From assembly GCF_047675955.1 (NCBI RefSeq), contig NC_132904.1, forward strand, positions 87,673,447-87,737,446: 64,000 nt of DNA, read 5' to 3'. The notes beneath the pieces are model-generated. The model had not been told where the DNA came from. It searched no databases and was given only the letters and a program-made list of their open reading frames with translations. This document shows, in pieces, positions 47,635-60,034 of this stretch. Every line of letters begins with the position of its first letter. Position 1 is the first letter of the stretch. A program made the position numbers and the translations under genes. Source of the stretch: Chlorocebus sabaeus. Its lineage: Eukaryota > Chordata > Mammalia > Primates > Cercopithecidae.

Positions 47635-47839
47635 TGTTATTTAATCTTTCCAATTCCCTCCTCATATTCTTTCTTAAATCCATTCAAATAAAGCTTTAGT
47701 TCCAAATATCCATCCCAAACTGCTCTTTTCAAGCTTCCAATTTTTAAAACTAATGGCTAGTTGTCTGTCCTCATCTTACTTAGACTGAACCATGAGTACT
47801 TGCTGATTTTGACCATCTTAGACCTACAATGACAGAAAT

Positions 47840-49121
47840 TCCACATGGTCCAATCTTATTTAACCTAAAAAACGCATTTGGTTTAGTGGCACCTCCCACT
47901 TTCTCGAGATATTTTCTTTACTTGGTTTCCAAAGCACCACATTCTCCTGGTTTTTCTCCTACCTAATTGCATTCCTTCTTAGTCTTTTTTTCCAGCGTAC
48001 TTTAATCTCTCCAACCTCTAATCATTGCATGCCAAGACTCAAACCATGAATGTATTCTCATCTTTATTTGCACATTCTGCATTGGTGTTCTCATCTGGTC
48101 TTCTGCCTTTAAATATCACCTCTATCCTGATAATTCCTAGTTCAGCTCTCGCCTCAAAGTTGAGATTTGTACAGACAATTGAGGAATCTATTTGTATTGT
48201 TTTATATATATATATCGAATTAACATGTTCAAAACTATACTTCTAAACTTATGCCCCAACACAAGCTGCTAAACCTGCCCTTCCTTCCACCAAAGCTTCC
48301 TATGTTAGGTAATAACAATTCAATTTGTCTAATTTTCAAGTCAAAATTCTTAATCATCCTCCATTCCCATCATTAAACTTTTTCACTTTCACTTTATATG
48401 CAGTTAATCAACAAATACCATTAATTTTGCCTTCCAAATATGTCCAATGTGATTATGTTCTATCACCTTTCCTGCTTCTACCTTGTTCCTAGTTACTATC
48501 TCTGTAGTGAATTATAACCACCCTCTAAATTGATCTCTCTTTTCCCACAATTTTTCCTTTTACTTTTTCTCTGCACAGCAACCAGAACAATCCTGTTTCA
48601 GCATAAATCAAAACATGTCTGTTCAGAGTCCTGTGGGGCTTTTTCCCCCCTTACTTCTTTAAAAGTCCTGAATTGTCAAAGACCTACCTGATAAAACCCC
48701 TTTACACTTTCAGATCTCGGTTCCTAATCCCCTCAGCTCCAGCCACACATCATAAATGTATAATTATCTATAGTCACACCCTCTAACTAAACAACTGGTT
48801 CTCAGATTACATATCAGAATCATCTAAAGAACATTTAAAATATGTTGGTGTTAATCGAACATGCGATGTCCAACCTAACTTCAGGGCCTTTGAACTTAGG
48901 GTTCTCTCTATCCCAGATAGTCACATACCTTGCTCCCTTATCTCCTTCAGGCTTTCTCCAGAATCACCTTCTCTGTGAGGCCATTTTAACTATCTTTTTT
49001 TTTTTTTCCTCATTGGCCATTCTAAATATGAGTACATTCCATATTGCTATTGCATGCTTTATATTGCTCACAGCACAACCTTCCAAGTATTCTACTTTTA
49101 TTTCTGCCTATATCCTACAGT
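47840..49121 (+). mobile_element. L2 LINE, left part
   Basis: 'gcctttaaatatcacctctatcctgataattcctag', 'gcaaccagaacaatcctgtttcagcataaatcaaaacatgtctg' and 'cagggcctttgaact...ctccttcaggctttctcc...ctctgtgaggcc' follow the L2 order toward its 3' end. Frame decayed. Confidence 0.65.
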
Positions 49122-49535
49122 AGTAGATGGTGTTAGAGCATTGCCCATACTTCCTCAACACTCCTTGTTCTTGCCCATGCCTGTGGCATCCTATTAAAAC
49201 ACCTGCAATTCCTTGTCTGAAGGTTTCTTTTCAACCTCACATGACCAGCAGTACTGGGAGTTGGTAGAGCTGAAGAATGAATACCCCGGCACTTTTGAGT
49301 GGGGATAACACTTAACTGTATTGTATACTATCTCCCGATTTTCCCCCATGGAATCAGGTCTCGGCTTCCTGCATGATAACCTGCACCCATGACTGACTGT
49401 CTTTCTCTGCCTCATTCCTCATTCTCCTGCAGTTGCTTTCTGAGATTATTTCCCAAATAAACTACTTTACGCAAATCCTTGTCTCAGGGTGAGCTTCTGG
49501 GAAAATCTTATCCAGGACACATTCCAATAATTCCT
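49122..49535. mobile_element. LTR-like insertion in L2 (unnamed)
   Basis: Ends with 'aaataaactactttacgcaaatccttgtctcagggtgagcttctggg', typical of an old mammalian LTR end with an AATAAA-like signal. Before and after it L2 continues, so it is probably an insertion. Family not named. Confidence 0.45.
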
Positions 49536-49645
49536 GGTCCTTTAAAGTAAAAATGTTTTGTCTGTTTTATTTTTACTGGTCTATCTCCAATAACTAGGAC
49601 AGAACCTGGCATGTAGTAGAGACTTCATACATATTTGTTGGATCA
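49536..49645 (+). mobile_element. L2 LINE, 3' end
   Basis: 'ttttgtctgttttatttttactggtctatctccaataactaggacagaacctggcatgtagtag...tttgttgga' is the L2 3' terminus. Confidence 0.7.
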
Positions 49646-49649
49646 GCAA

Positions 49650-52140
49650 ACCTCTATTATTAAACATTTCTTAACCCTAATCTGAGCACAGGGAAGGCAA
49701 TCACCTAATTTACAACTAACATCCTCATACTAAAATATATTTCTTTCTTGTTTCAACTTCCAGTGCTGCTGCTTCTGAAAAAGTAGTGAAGATTTTGTGA
49801 AATCAGTAAGTTAAGTTTAGGGCAAAAAGAGAAATTTATTTTTAAAACAGTAATTACTTGCTACAGTGATTTCTAAATTTGGATACTTGAATCCTGTGGC
49901 TGTAGTTTATGTTTCTGATTTGTGGATCCTAGTTTTCCTGAATCTAGACTCAACTGACTTGGAGTAATCCCATAAATATATTTTTAATGTTCTGTTGATG
50001 GTTCTGATATACAGCCCAGTTTTGGAATCACTTGCTCAGCTAGAGAATGCCACTTTATCAAGTATTTATACAATATGATACTTCAGAGGAGAAATATATA
50101 CTCCTCAGATATCCACAGTTGTATTTAAATAAGAATCACAAACCTCCATTTAAAAATAATGCTAACATTTAAAAAGTCTATGAAAGTAATTTTTCAATAT
50201 ATGAAATATGTATTACCTTCCTATCAAGTTGCAGCCACTTTTACTTCCTTTAGCTTAAGAAGGAGAAAGAGAAACTACTAAATATACGCACAAACACTGT
50301 TCACGTGCATATGTGATTTATGATATGAATCATCCATACAAATACAGAAAAGGGAACACCGTTAAAATTGTTTTGAGTAGTCTACATGTTATATTTTTAA
50401 ATTACAGATTACGAAAACTACAGATTCTATTATGTACCTGCCAAATAAAATTAAAAGAAATAAAAATCATACACATTTTACACATTATATATTAACCACT
50501 TTTTTTTTTGCATTTTTAAGCACTAGTGTAATTGTCATATTAAGGGTTAATTCACTTGCCTCTTACTGGACTGGAACAAAAAAAAAAAAAAAAGGTAAGC
50601 AAGATAACTTTGTCTTCTCTCAAATTCTTCAGTGTAATTATCCCAACTCCCAAACAAAGGAAAGTGGATTAGAGAACCATCCGTCATTGGCAGCAAATTA
50701 ATGTTCATATAGAAGCGACAAAGACTTTACTCCTTTCGGGTCACCTCTTTGACAAATTAAAAAAAAAAAAAAAATCTATGTGAAAGTACAGACTAGGCTG
50801 CCCAGTAGTGACCCTTCAAGAAGGCTATGTTTTGAATCCTAATTATACACTGATCTAGGGATTTTCTGTAATGAGACATTTAGGTCATTCTCTTGTATCG
50901 GAGGGCAGTTGTTTCCCAGGAGAAGAATTGTTTGAGTTTTTCCTAAGAGTATATTTCTTAGTCAATAGAGTGTCAATCTGTATATATATATAAAAGATAT
51001 AAGACACTTCTGATACACACACACACACACATACACACACGCCTTCAGAAAAGGCTTAAGGTATCTTAATTTACTTTTTCATGTAGTGAAACTTTGCTAG
51101 GAGGGCAGATAAGAACATGTGATGAAAATGGTCCACCTTATGGTTCTATGGTTAAAAATAAAATGCTTCTGGAAATGTAACTTCCTTTCTCACCTCTATG
51201 ATCAGGCCTAATAGAAAGAATACAAGACAGAGAAACAGGTATCCTGGGTTAGGCTCCCTACTTTTGGTATGAATTACATGACTTTAGTTACTTATCTATC
51301 TTATATGTCATTCATTCATTCTTGAAATAAGTGACAGATATTTGCTAGGAACTGTGTTAGAGAATATAAAAAAAAATGGGAAAAGACATGGTCTGTATAT
51401 TTGGGGAGTTTTTAATCAGAAAATTACCCAAATACAAAATTACAAAAGCATAATTATGTGCTCACAAAAAAAAATGTATTTTTAAGGATTTCTTCAGTAG
51501 GGACAGAAGTCCAACACAAAGTGGCTTAAACAATGAAGAGCATTACTTGTTCCTAATAATTTATAAGTCTAATGACATATCATTGGCTGGATTTAGATGA
51601 ATACATGTCATAAAGACAGTTTAACTCTCATCACTTCTCAGTTTTCTCTTCTGCTCTGATAGATCCACACTTAGGTAAGATTGCTGCCCTCAGTTTCAAG
51701 TCTGTAAACTATCTCAGAAAAAAATATATAGAGAAATTTTCTCTTCTCTATAGCTTAAAAAATAATCTCCATAATTAAGTTTCATTTGGTTTGTTTGGTT
51801 AGTGCATTACAGTATAAACCAATCACTGATGTAAGAGAGAGATAATGTTATGATTAGCCAGTCTTGTTTTCCTTTCTGTTACGGAAAGTGGAGAAGGGTA
51901 GTTACTCATGAAGAATTGCAGTGCTGTTTCTAGAGAAGGAGATAAAATGACGCTTAGGCAGGAAAAAATACATAAAAGAGATGTCTACCTACATATTAGT
52001 TTGAACAAACTGTAGTGGAAGCATAATGGAAGAAGCACCAAGATTTATTTGGGCACAATAGATGAGTAACAGTTGAAAAGAGGTAAACTGTGGATATAAA
52101 GATGCAATTCTCGTCATGCTCATGGTGCTAAAATCAGTTT
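49650..52140. other. Mostly unassigned
   Basis: Holds short A-runs (50579-50593, 50759-50774), a CA microsatellite (51014-51040), a reversed L2 scrap near 51310-51420 and a decayed repeat-like patch near 51500-51700. No gene. Confidence 0.45.
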
Positions 52141-52156
52141 AAAGCTGGGTGTAGAC

Positions 52157-52468
52157 GTCAGGCACAGTGGCTCATGCCTGTAATCCCAGCACTTTGGGAA
52201 GCTGAACCAGGTGGATCATTTGAGGTTAGGAGTTCGAGACCAGCCTGGTCAACATGGTAAAACCTCATCTCTACTAAAATACAAAAATTATCCGGGTGTG
52301 GTGACGCATGCCTGTAATCCCTGCTCCTCTGGAGGCTATGGTGGGAGGATCACTAGAGCCCAGGAGGTTGGAGTGAGCTGAGATTGTGCCACTACACACT
52401 ATCCTGGGTGACAGAGCAAGACCTAATCCTTGCACACACACACCCCCACCCCCCCCCCAAAAAAAAAA
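52157..52468 (+). mobile_element. Alu SINE (Sx/J-like) with C/CA-rich tail
   Basis: 'tcaggcacagtggctcatgcc' to 'gtgacagagcaagacc', followed by a CA run and a C run before the final As. 'aaagctggg' at 52141-52149 and 52469-52477 is the target duplication. The tail has mutated into a (CA)n(C)n microsatellite. Confidence 0.92.
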
Positions 52469-52939
52469 AAAGCTGGGGATAGCATTTCCCTAATTGTTTT
52501 CCACAAACCCTCAAAACATACAAAATTCATATTTCCTGCCAACTCTTACCATGAAATACAATCCTTCAATCATGTAATCTGTTCTCTCATCACCTGGTGA
52601 TTGTGTAGGTCAGGTCTTTACCATTTATTTCTTAAACCAGTGGCATCACACTTAAAATATTTGCCATATTTTCTGGCAGCCTGGTATCTTTGAGGCACTC
52701 TTCATATGTTTGGGAAATGTCCTGTTTTTTATTGGCATCTTCTTACAGTAAAAATCACAACTTACTGGACTTCGTTCATACTACAAGTGGGCATGTGATA
52801 AAGGTTGGCCAATCATACACATCCCCAAAAAAGGAAATGATTCATGCAAACACTCAAGTGCTACGAGGACCATGTTTTCTGTGAGATGAGAGTGTACATA
52901 CTTGAATATTTGGAGGATCACTGGTGGAGATTCACGAAA

Positions 52940-55310
52940 ACAGGAATTAGACTAGCAGTTAACAAAACATACATCTTTAAAATCCTCACATACTGGAAAT
53001 TAAATAATATGCCTAAAATGGCCTGTGATTCAAAGAGGAACTCATGAGGGAAAATTGAACCTATTTTGTATTGTATAGGAATAAAATTAAGACATATCAG
53101 TGTTTACTTCTTGCTGATGAAATAGTTCTTAGGAGGAAATTTACAGCACTAATAACTTCTATTTGAAGAAAAGTATTGAAACAATTATCTAAACTTCTAC
53201 TTTACAAGACAGTAAAGATAATAGCAAATTAAATGAGAAGGATACAAGAGTTAAAAATAATCAGTAGAAATCAATGAAATGGAATTTAGAAAACACAATA
53301 GAGAACATCAATACGAGAAAGTTTTTCTTTGAAACACTGATATATTTCCTGCCATGCAGGTAAAAGTAAACATTTTCCAAAACTGGTAATAAGGTGTGGG
53401 GGAATCATAAAGTTATTAAAGCAACAGAAAGATATTAAAAAGTTATGTTAGGCAAGGCGCCGTGGCTCACGCCTGTAATCCCAGCACTTCGGGAGGCCGA
53501 GGTAGGTGGATCATGAAGTCAGGAGCTTGAAACCGTCCTGGCTAACACAGTGAAACCCTGTCTCTACTAAAAATACAAAAAAATAGCTGGGCGTGGTGGC
53601 AGGCGCCTGTAGTCCCAGCTACTCAGGAGGCTAAGGCAGGAGAATCGCTTGAACCCCAGGAGGCAGAGGTTGCAGTGAGCCAAGATCATGCCACTGCACT
53701 CCAGCCTGTACAGAGCGAGACTCTGTCTCAAACAAAAACAAAAACAAAAACAAAACAGGATTTATGTCAATTACATATACATATATTTGACAACTTTGAT
53801 GAAATGAAGACAGTTCTTGAATGGAACAACTACCAAAAGTCACTCCAATAGAACAATAGAAATAGATAACCAGAAGGGTCTTACATCAAGTGATATAAAT
53901 GCATCCATACAAGCATTTTATCAAGGTAATCTACAGGTTCATGTATCTTCACTGTTTTTCCAAACACGTAAGAAAAAATAGCAATGCTATCTAAAATCTT
54001 CTAAAATTCAAAAGAAGACAATGCCTACCTAATTTATTGAAGTCATCGTTACCCTTTTACCAATAATAGGCTAACATATAAGAAGGAAAAAACAGCTAAA
54101 AGCCAATATGCCTAATAAATATACCTGTTAGAGTTTTCAACTATTACTAGAAAATCTAATTTAGCAATATATAAAATATTTAAATTAACATGATCAAATA
54201 AATTTTATTCTGGCAATACAACAATGGTTCGGCATTTAAAGTCAATTACACTTGAAGAAATGTTACTCGTAGAGAGACTAAAGAATAAAAACAATGTAAT
54301 CTTCTAAATAGATACAGTAAAATTATTTGGCAAAATTCAACATCCATTCTTAATAAATCTCTAAATAGATTATACATAATTAAATAATAAATAAAATAGA
54401 TTATAGATAAATAAATCTCTAAATAGATTAGGAAAGAAAGGAACTTCTTCAACCTAATAAAAGGCGTACAAAAAAGACCTAGAGATAGTATTGTACTTAC
54501 TGGTGAAAGGTTAAATGTTTTTCCCCCAATGACTAGAGACAAGGAAAATATATCTAGCCTTATTATTCATATTCAACATCATGATAAGTATTGTAGCTAA
54601 TATAATAAAGCAAGAAAAAGTATCAAGATTGAAAAGGAAGAACTAAAACCAAAGACTACTAAATAAAAACACTGTTAAAATCAGTAAGTGAATTAAGGAA
54701 GGTGATAAAAGATCTATATAAAAATTCAATAATATCTCAATATATTAAGAGACAATTTAAAATTAAAATAAAAAGTGTTACTGATACTAGTACCAAAAAT
54801 GCAATACGTATAGAACTATTACAAAAATCTATACTGAGAAAGCAACAAAATATTGACAAATAATTTTTTAAAATAAAGATATATACCATGTTCATAAATC
54901 TGAAAATTCAGACTTGTTAAGATGCGACTACCTCTAACTCCCTGAACTGATTTATAGACACAATGTAATGCCAATCAATATCATACCAGGATTTTTTTTT
55001 TTTTTTTAAGAAATTGACAAGTTGGTTCTAAATTTAGGAAATGTAACAGAAAGTAGAAGAGCAAAATTGGAAGAATCACACTACTTAATTTGAAGACTTT
55101 TTATAAAGCTGCAATATTCAGTACATTATGTTATGGGTGAATGCAGACATATAAACCAACAGAAGAGAAGAGAGTCCAGACGCAGACCCAAACATACATG
55201 GTCCATTAATTTTCAACAAGATTCAAAGGTAATTTAATGATAAACAGATAGTCTTTTTGAAAAATGGTGCTAGACAATGGGACTCATACATGCTAAAAAA
55301 TGAACTTGGT
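52940..55310 (+). mobile_element. L1M LINE-1 ORF2 region, split by AluY
   Basis: Plus-strand L1 ORF2 from 'tactggaaattaaataatatgcc' and 'ggaggaaatttacagcactaat', through 'agcaaattaaatgag' and 'tcagtagaaatcaatgaaat', to 'acatacatggtccattaatt' and 'gaaaaatggtgctagacaatgg'. No long frame remains. AluY (53451-53757) interrupts it. A 21-bp direct repeat (54352-54372 and 54410-54430) marks a local duplication. Confidence 0.8.
53451..53757 (+). mobile_element. Alu SINE, AluY
   Basis: Complete Alu with 'ccgtcctggctaacacagtgaaaccctg', diagnostic of AluY, and a tail of CAAAAA units. It is the youngest Alu here and limits the organism to catarrhine primates. Confidence 0.94.
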
Positions 55311-55315
55311 TCTTG

Positions 55316-55565
55316 TGGTAGGCAGAATTTTGACCCTTTGTCTTTACCCTCTGGTGTTATGCCTATAAATACCTTCCATTACATGGCAAAAGGAAATTAA
55401 TTTTGCAAATGGAATTAAGCTCACTGTTCAATTGACCTTAAAATATGAAAATTACTATAGATTATCCAGGTGGGATCAATGTAATTACACAAACCCTTAA
55501 AAGTGGAAGAGGATATTCCAACAGAAAGATGCTATGATAGGAGAGAAGGTAGAAACAATGGAAGT
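55316..55565 (+). mobile_element. MLT1-type MaLR LTR fragment
   Basis: 'tggtaggcagaattttgacc', 'ttacatggcaaaaggaaat' and 'attatccaggtgggatcaatgtaattacac...ccttaaaagtggaagagg' follow MLT1. It directly follows the L1M. Confidence 0.75.
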
Positions 55566-55576
55566 GTCAAACAAAA

Positions 55577-55692
55577 AAAGAAGGAAGGAAAGAAGGATGG
55601 AAGGAAGGAAGAAAGGAAGGAAGAAAGGAAGGAAGGAAGGAAGGACAGACGGACGGACGGGCGGAAAGGCGGAAGAGAAAGAAAGAAAGAAA
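55577..55692. repeat. (GGAA)n-type microsatellite
   Basis: GGAA/GAAA units with GGAC/GGCG variants near 55645-55670. Open frames on both strands are artefacts. Confidence 0.95.
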
Positions 55693-55699
55693 TCTAACA

Positions 55700-56236
55700 A
55701 AGCATAAGATGAGAGAGGAAAGAAAGCAAATATATATGCCTAGTACCACCAGATCCCAATGTCAGGTTACTGTTATCTCTTAAACAAATATATTTGAATC
55801 TTGACCACTAAAATTTAGTTAAACACCATTCAGTTCTAATATGTATATAATGCATTATGTAATTATAATAATTGTGTATTTTAGATGAAAATTAACATCT
55901 GCATCATACAATGAAAAATATGTGCATTTAAAATAGTTATCTAAATATTCTAAGAAAATTATAGATAATATGAATTAAATTTTTAAAAAATTTAGTTTGC
56001 ATTTTGGGTAATAAATGTATTTTTTAGTCACCTTCTTTCAGCAGTTATTACCAGTGTTATCAGATCACCTATTTGTTGTCATATCTTGTTCTCTATGCAT
56101 TCACATACATAATATTTAACATAAATGGATCTCTATTGAATATATTATTTTCCAACTTTTTAAACTTGAAACTATTCTGAAAATCTCTTATGTTCATATG
56201 ATTAGATCTTTTTAATCTTAGTGTAAATTACTAATG
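55700..56236. other. No recognisable gene or repeat
   Basis: Very AT-rich, unassigned. Confidence 0.5.
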
Positions 56237-56238
56237 TA

Positions 56239-58045
56239 CAGGCATACCTCAGAGATATTGTGGGCTCAGTTTCAGACCACTTCAACAAAATATATATCAC
56301 AATAGTGGGTCACACAATTTTTTTGGTTTCTCAGTGCCTATAAAATTATGTTTAGATCTTACTGGAGTGTATTTATTGTGCAATATCATTGAGTCTAAAA
56401 ATTCATGTACCTTAAATTTAAAACTACTTTATTATTAAAAATTGCTAATTATCATCTGAGCTTTCAGCTAGATGTAATCTTTTTACTGGTGGAAGGTCTT
56501 GCCTTGATGTTGATGGCTGCTGACTGATCAGAGTGGTGGTTGTTAAAGATTGGGGTGGCTGTTACAGTTTCTAAAGACAATGAAGTTTATTGCGTTGGTT
56601 GACTTTTTCTTTCATGAAAGATTTATCTGTAGTATGCAATGCTGATTGGTGTCATTTTGCCCATAGTATAACTTCTTTCAAAATTGGAGTTAGTTCTCTT
56701 AAATCATGCTGCTGCTTTATCAATAAGTTTACCTAATATTTTAAATTTTCAGATTTCATTCCAACAATATTCATAGCACCTTACACAGAAGTAGGTTCCA
56801 TCTCATAAAACCACTGCCTTTGCCTATTTGTAAGAATCAACTCTTCATTTGCATTATTATGAGATTAAAGTAATTCCATGACATTTTCAGACTCCACTTG
56901 TAGTTCTCTTGCTACTTCTACCTTATCTTCAGTTACTTCCACCACTGAAATCTTGAACTGTTCAAAGTCACCCAGGAAGGTTGGGTCAGCTTCTTCCAAA
57001 CTACTGTTACTTCAATATTTTAACATTCTCACATGAATCATGAATGTTCCTAACGTCATCTAAAAGAGTAAATCCTTTCAAAATGGTTTTCAATTTACTT
57101 TGATTAGATCCATTAGGGGAATCACTGTGTATATGAGATGTATTTCTGAAATAAGATTTGAAAACCATAATTACTGCTTGATCCATGGATTGCAGAATGG
57201 ATATTGTATTACAAGACATGAAAACAACACTAATTTTCTTATATACCTCCATCAGAGCTCTTGGGTAACCAGGTACATTGTCAATAAGCAATAATATTTT
57301 GAAAGAAAACTTTTTATAGAGTAGATCTCAACAGTGGGTTTAAAATATTCAGTAAACCATGCTATAAACAGATTTGATGTTTCCATCAACAGATTTGTTG
57401 TTTCCACGTTTCATTGTTCTATTTGCAGAGCACAGACAGAGTAAATTTTGCAAAGCTCTTCAGGGCCTTAAGATTGTTGGGATAATAAATGAACATTGGC
57501 TTTAACTTAATGTCACCAGCTTCATTACCCCTAACAAGAGAGTCAGTCTGTCCTTTCAAGCTCTGAAGCCAGACATAGAATTTATGAAAGTCCTAGATGG
57601 TATGTTTCCCCAGTATAATGCTGTTTCATCTACATTTAAAATTTGTTGTTTAGTGTAGCCATTTTCATCAATTATCTTAGCTAAATCTTCTGGATAACTT
57701 GCTACATCTTCTACATTAGCACTTGCTGCTTCGCCTTACATTTTTATATTAAGAAGATGGTTTCTTCCCTTAAACTTCATGAATCAATATCTGTTAGCTT
57801 CAAACTTTCCTTCTGGGCTTCCTCACCTTTCTCAGTCTTCATAGAATTGAAGAGAATTAGGGCCTTTTTCTGAATGACATTGCTGTTAGACAACTTCCCC
57901 ATCATTCTGTAGGGCATATTTCCAGCAAATTCCCACAACACAACTTGTCAGGAGCTTTAATTGTCATCCTGGAAGCCAAAGCCATGCTGTTTTCTGTAAG
58001 GACTGGATCTCATTGTAAATGGGAGGGTGACATTTTCCTTGCAGG
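56239..58045 (-). pseudogene. Tigger1 DNA transposon with decayed transposase
   Basis: The left end 'caggcatacctcagagatattgtgggctc' is the Tigger1 terminal repeat, preceded by the TA target (56237-56238). The minus strand encodes a pogo-like DDE transposase in pieces: the frame 57291-57007 has LIDNVPGYPRALMEVYKK, ISILQSMDQAVI and SKLKTILKGF, and 57900-57550 keeps the upstream part (LAKIIDE-like, then the 'VDET' region). Stops and frameshifts are many. The far terminal repeat is missing or too decayed to see, so the element is truncated at about 58045. Confidence 0.85.
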
Positions 58046-58049
58046 TTTT

Positions 58050-58870
58050 ACCATAGCATTAAAGGTTGCTTCTTATGTTTGACTATCTTTGTATTCTTTA
58101 ACATTCACTTTACTTCTTACTAGTTAATCCTCATTACTCCAATGTCTTTTACACTTCACAATCTTTATATTAAATACTCTCCTTTCAAATTACTATGCAG
58201 TTTTTGTCTTGTCTCTGGGTTGGACCCTGACTGGTATTCTCCTATAAACTACTGCAGAGTATCGTAGTATGAATGTAACATAGCTTAATCATTCCTTCAT
58301 TAACGGACATTCAGTTTGTCTCCAATTTTTAATTGATTAAAGAATGCCTATTTATGATTTTTGGGATCATGTGCAATTATTTCTAGAGGATAGATATCTA
58401 AAAGTAGACACACCATAGTAAATAATGTGCTATATAAATCAGCTATGGCTGCTGGAGACTAAACTCTAACCTTTATTTTTCTCTTGCCCACATTCCTAAC
58501 TAATGGGCCTGTGGAGTTATACCCTGCAAATTATAACATCTCATTAGATGGATTTTTATTAACTTTGTATAATGTGGTTTACTTTCTAAATGGACTGTGG
58601 TATAGCATCAATGACAGAGAACAGGTCCTGAAGGAAATGAAAATATTTTAACCCAAAATCTATACCTTTGACATATTTAGAAATTGCCGCCACAGGACCA
58701 ACAGATTGAAATGGCACGGCAAAGACCTGTTTTGTTGGGGATATTTGCATCTGCAGAGACACCATTAATGCAGCCAAGCCTTCTCTTTCTATACCTTTCC
58801 TGGATATAGGAGAGATTAACTGAGACTCAGACACCTTTAACGTCTGAAAAGACACATTGACCATCTATAC
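58050..58870. other. Unassigned; 92-aa minus-strand frame
   Basis: A minus-strand frame at 58586-58864 has no motif I recognise. It lies next to an ERV-like LTR and could be retroviral debris, but I cannot support that. Confidence 0.35.
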
Positions 58871-58879
58871 TCTCTGAGG

Positions 58880-59640
58880 GCTGCTATTTATGAGACTTCA
58901 TAGACATAACAACAACCTTGGCCTTCACGACCCCTTTATTTTAACTCAAGCATTCCTTTCTACTGACTTTAAGTCTTCAAACAATAGCTTTACTCTCTCA
59001 ATCATCTGTCAACTAAAGAATCCCTAAAACCCACCTATGATTTGTAAGCACCCCAATTCCCCCACATTTGGAGAAATCCTGCCTTTTCCACCATAACCAA
59101 TGTATACCTTCCACATACTGATTTACTGATTGTATTAGTCTGTTCTCACGCTGCTAATAAAGACATATGCAAGATTGAGTAATTTATAAAGGGAAGATGT
59201 TTAATTGGCTTCACATCGCTGGGGAGGCCTCATAATTGTGGCAGAAGGAAAGGAGGAGCACAGTCACATCTTACATGGTGGCAGGAAAGAGAGTTTGTGC
59301 AGGGGAAGTCCCATTTATAAAACCATCAGACCTCATGAGACTTATTCACTACCATGAGGACAGTATGGGGGAATCTGCCCACCAATTATTCAATTATCTC
59401 CACCTGACCTCATCCTAGACACATGGGGATTAAAGCAATTTAAAGGGAGATTTGGGTGGGGACACAACCAAATGATATCATTGATGTTTGATTTTACTTA
59501 AATTCCTATATTCCTGAAATGTGTAATATCAAACTGTAACAAGCACGTCAGGTACACTTTCTCAGGACCTTTTGAGATTGTCACCCTGGGCCAGTCACTC
59601 ATATTGGATCAGAATAAATCTCTTTAAATATATTTTGGCA
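58880..59640 (+). mobile_element. ERV class I-like LTR, split by an MST LTR
   Basis: 58880-59130 ('tttaactcaagcattcctttctac', 'aacaatagctttactctctcaatc', 'aaccaatgtataccttcc') and 59486-59640 ('ctttctcaggaccttttgag', 'gtcactcatattgga...aataaatctctttaaat') form one LTR-like unit with a plausible polyadenylation end. Family not named. The MST LTR at 59131-59480 lies inside. Confidence 0.6.
59131..59480 (-). mobile_element. MST/THE1-type MaLR solo LTR
   Basis: Begins 'tgtattagtctgttctcacgctgctaataaagacat' and ends 'gggtggggacacaaccaaatgatatca', the reversed termini (TGATAT...AATACA). Flanks 'ctgat' and 'ttgat' are a 5-bp duplication with one mismatch. Internal MaLR sequence is absent, so it is a solo LTR. 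Confidence 0.88.
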
Positions 59641-59651
59641 GAATTTGTTTT

Positions 59652-60030
59652 TTTCTGTCATCACTGCCATAACAACATACCACAAACTGGGTAGCTTGAA
59701 TAACAAAAACATATGGTCTCACAATTCTGGAGATTAGATGCCTGTGATCAAGGTATTGACAGGTCTAGTGTCATCTGAGCTCTCCTTGCTTTGTAGACAG
59801 CTACCATCATACAAAGTACTCACATAGTCTCTGTATGGTCTCTCTTTCTCTCTGTATGTTCTAATCTCCTTTCTTTTAACACCAATTGCAGTAGGGCCTA
59901 CCCTAAGTGCTGCGTTCCAATGTAATTACTTCTTTAAAGCTCTTGTCTCCAAGTACAGTCACATTTTGAGGAACCAGGGGTTAGGACTTTAACATGTGAA
60001 ATTTGACCAGATGCAACTCAGTTGATAACA
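59652..60030 (-). mobile_element. MLT1-type MaLR LTR
   Basis: 'cataacaacataccacaaactgggtagcttgaataac' is the reverse of the same MLT1 3' end seen at 1-153. The far end 'ggggttaggactttaacatgtgaaattt...aactcagttgataaca' is the reversed 5' end. Confidence 0.82.
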
Positions 60031-60034
60031 TGCT

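Noticed and set aside
55503..55749. Repetitive basic (+ strand) and Leu/Phe/Pro-rich (- strand) frames
   Set aside because: Products of the GGAA array.
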